64,000 nt of DNA from Teichococcus vastitatis (GTDB lineage: Bacteria > Pseudomonadota > Alphaproteobacteria > Acetobacterales > Acetobacteraceae). Where the stretch lies: NCBI RefSeq assembly GCF_003604215.1, contig NZ_QXGS01000002.1, positions 248,001 through 312,000 on the forward strand, read 5' to 3'. Shown one piece after another: positions 62,805-64,000 of this stretch (within the stretch, counting starts at the first letter, position 1; each line of letters starts with the position of its first letter). The notes below the pieces were generated by a model. It was not told the DNA's origin, did not search any database, and was given only the letters and a program-made list of their open reading frames with translations. The position numbers and the translations under genes are program-made.

Positions 62805-64000
62805 GCGGGAGCCGCCAGCAGCAGGCGGTTCAATGGCTCCAGCGCGTCCCGCAGCAGGGCGAGGTCGCGCCGGAAGGCATCCGCGCGGATGCCGCGTTCC
62901 GCCAGCACCGCGCCGATGGCGCCGATGCTGCGGCGGCCATCCACCAGCGGCAGGATGGCCGAGGCCAGGCGCGGCATCGGCACGCCAATCCGCAGCCCGT
63001 CATAGGTGACGCGCAGCACGCCGTCGCCCGGGATGCCCTTGCCCAGTGCGGCCCCGTCCAGCTCGCGCAGCACGGGTATCGCCTGGTCATCCGACCAGTC
63101 GGGCCGCGGTGCCTCCTCCCGCGTGCAGTAGGCGATGTGAATGCCCATGTTGCCGCAGATCGCCTCGGCCAGGGCGGCGCGCGCCACCGGGTCCAGCGCT
63201 GCGGTGCGGGCGCGCAGCTTCGGGTCGTTCAGGTAGCGGTCGGGATCGTAGCGCAGCGGCTCGACGAAACAGCGCAGCCGCAGCCCCGCGTCCTCGATCA
63301 GGGCCACGAGCTGCGGCACGGTGAACGACACGTCGCGCGGATTCAGCAACAGGTCGTAGAGCCCGGCATCGCCGCCCTCGAGGTGGTCGGTGATCCAGGG
63401 GTTGCGGCGCAGCCAGGCGGTGTCCGGCGCCTGCTTCCACAGCCGCTTCGCGATTTCCACCCGGGCCGGCGGCGTTTCCGACTCGGGCGCCAACAGGCGC
63501 AGCGCATCCTGCAGCATGTAGACGCCGGTACGACCATGCGGGGCATACACCATCAGCCCGACACCGCCGCCCGGCGCCAGCGCCCCGGCCAGGGCGCGCA
63601 GCCCCGCCGCCGGGTCCGGCAGGTGGTGCAGCACGCCGCAGCAATCGATGTAGTCGAACAGCCCGAGGCCCAGCGCCCGCAGGTCCAGCAACGAGCCCGA
63701 TTCGAACCGGACATTGTCCAGCCCGCGCTGCGCGGCGCGCGCTTCGGCCACCTGCCGCGCGGCGGCGGAACGATCCAGCCACACCACCTCCCCGGGGCGG
63801 CCGGCCCAGGCCATCTGCTGCGCCAGCATCATCGTGCCATCGCCGCTGCCGCCGCCGGCCATCAGCGCGCGCAGCGGCTGCGCGGCCGGGCGGCGGGCGC
63901 CGAAGATCCAGTGGTCGATCTCCCGCAGGTGGCTGGGGCTGCCGACAATCAGCCGCTTCGCCTCCTCGCGCGGGTCGCGCTGCGGATAGGGAAAGGCTTC
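62801..64000 (-). CDS. Class I SAM-dependent methyltransferase (partial at right edge)
   Basis: The open frame runs to the right edge, so the N-terminus is missing. Visible are about 400 residues: motif I AGGGSGDGT, an acidic loop, DYIDCCGVLHHLPDP, and ALAPGGGVGLMVY. A further C-terminal domain (about the last 90 residues, IGAIGAVLAERGI) resembles a small helical/winged domain. The substrate is unknown. It is coupled to the YdcF-like gene. Confidence 0.88.
   Translation of the reverse strand, partial: EAFPYPQRDPREEAKRLIVGSPSHLREIDHWIFGARRPAAQPLRALMAGGGSGDGTMMLAQQMAWAGRPGEVVWLDRSAAARQVAEARAAQRGLDNVRFESGSLLDLRALGLGLFDYIDCCGVLHHLPDPAAGLRALAGALAPGGGVGLMVYAPHGRTGVYMLQDALRLLAPESETPPARVEIAKRLWKQAPDTAWLRRNPWITDHLEGGDAGLYDLLLNPRDVSFTVPQLVALIEDAGLRLRCFVEPLRYDPDRYLNDPKLRARTAALDPVARAALAEAICGNMGIHIAYCTREEAPRPDWSDDQAIPVLRELDGAALGKGIPGDGVLRVTYDGLRIGVPMPRLASAILPLVDGRRSIGAIGAVLAERGIRADAFRRDLALLRDALEPLNRLLLAAPA

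Overview
The window is very GC-rich, tightly packed bacterial DNA. Gene content and order (sppA-ihfB-lapA-pyrF-trpF, hslVU, ffs-dnaX-ybaB-recR, a DUF2093 protein, orphan TRAP and Bug solute-binding proteins, an rkp-like capsule locus) point to an alphaproteobacterium, probably an Acetobacteraceae/Roseomonas-like member. That placement is inference from content, not a phylogeny. I see no insertion sequence, prophage, CRISPR array or rRNA operon.

Layout. 1-4.8 kb (+): end of pepN, an OmpR-type two-component system with a small P-loop kinase, and a DegP/HtrA protease. 4.9-18.4 kb (all -): glycosyltransferase, a 2445-residue type I polyketide/fatty-acid synthase (KS-AT-DH-MT-like-ER-KR-ACP), an alpha-oxoamine synthase, a GNAT-like protein, a KpsS-like capsule protein and an SDR. 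This resembles the rkp-1 (rkpA/G/H/J) capsule loci of rhizobia and probably makes an unusual amino-lipid or capsule lipid. 18.6-20.5 kb: a CtBP-like 2-hydroxyacid dehydrogenase and an atypical SDR.

21.0-33.7 kb is a self-contained selenocysteine island: fdhD, the selenoprotein formate dehydrogenase fdnGHI (in-frame UGA followed by a SECIS hairpin), fdhE, selA, a Sel1-repeat gene, selB, tRNA-Sec (selC), a small unknown gene and, on the other strand, selD. The tRNA-Sec gene lies wholly inside the open 3' end of selB, beginning and ending on codon boundaries (exactly 32 codons). The selB stop then overlaps the start of the next gene. This is the most unusual structure in the window.

33.8-43.8 kb: a MarR regulator divergent from a DUF899/DUF1579 pair with a perfect palindrome between them, adenine deaminase, a PsiF-like protein, tRNA-Ala(GGC), a 3-oxoacid CoA-transferase pair, an MFS transporter, and a divergent PNPOx-like/MocR pair. 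43.9-51.9 kb: uppP, an orphan TakP-like TRAP binding protein, trpF-pyrF-lapA-ihfB-sppA (-), and hslV-hslU-ecsC (+). 52-58.3 kb: a glycerophosphodiesterase fused to RTX repeats, a lipoprotein and nudC (-), then SRP RNA (ffs) with a recognisable promoter, dnaX, ybaB and recR. 58.3-64 kb: a Bug-type binding protein, a DHA2 efflux pump, a DUF2093 protein, an SMP-30 lactonase, a YdcF-like protein and a truncated methyltransferase running off the right edge.
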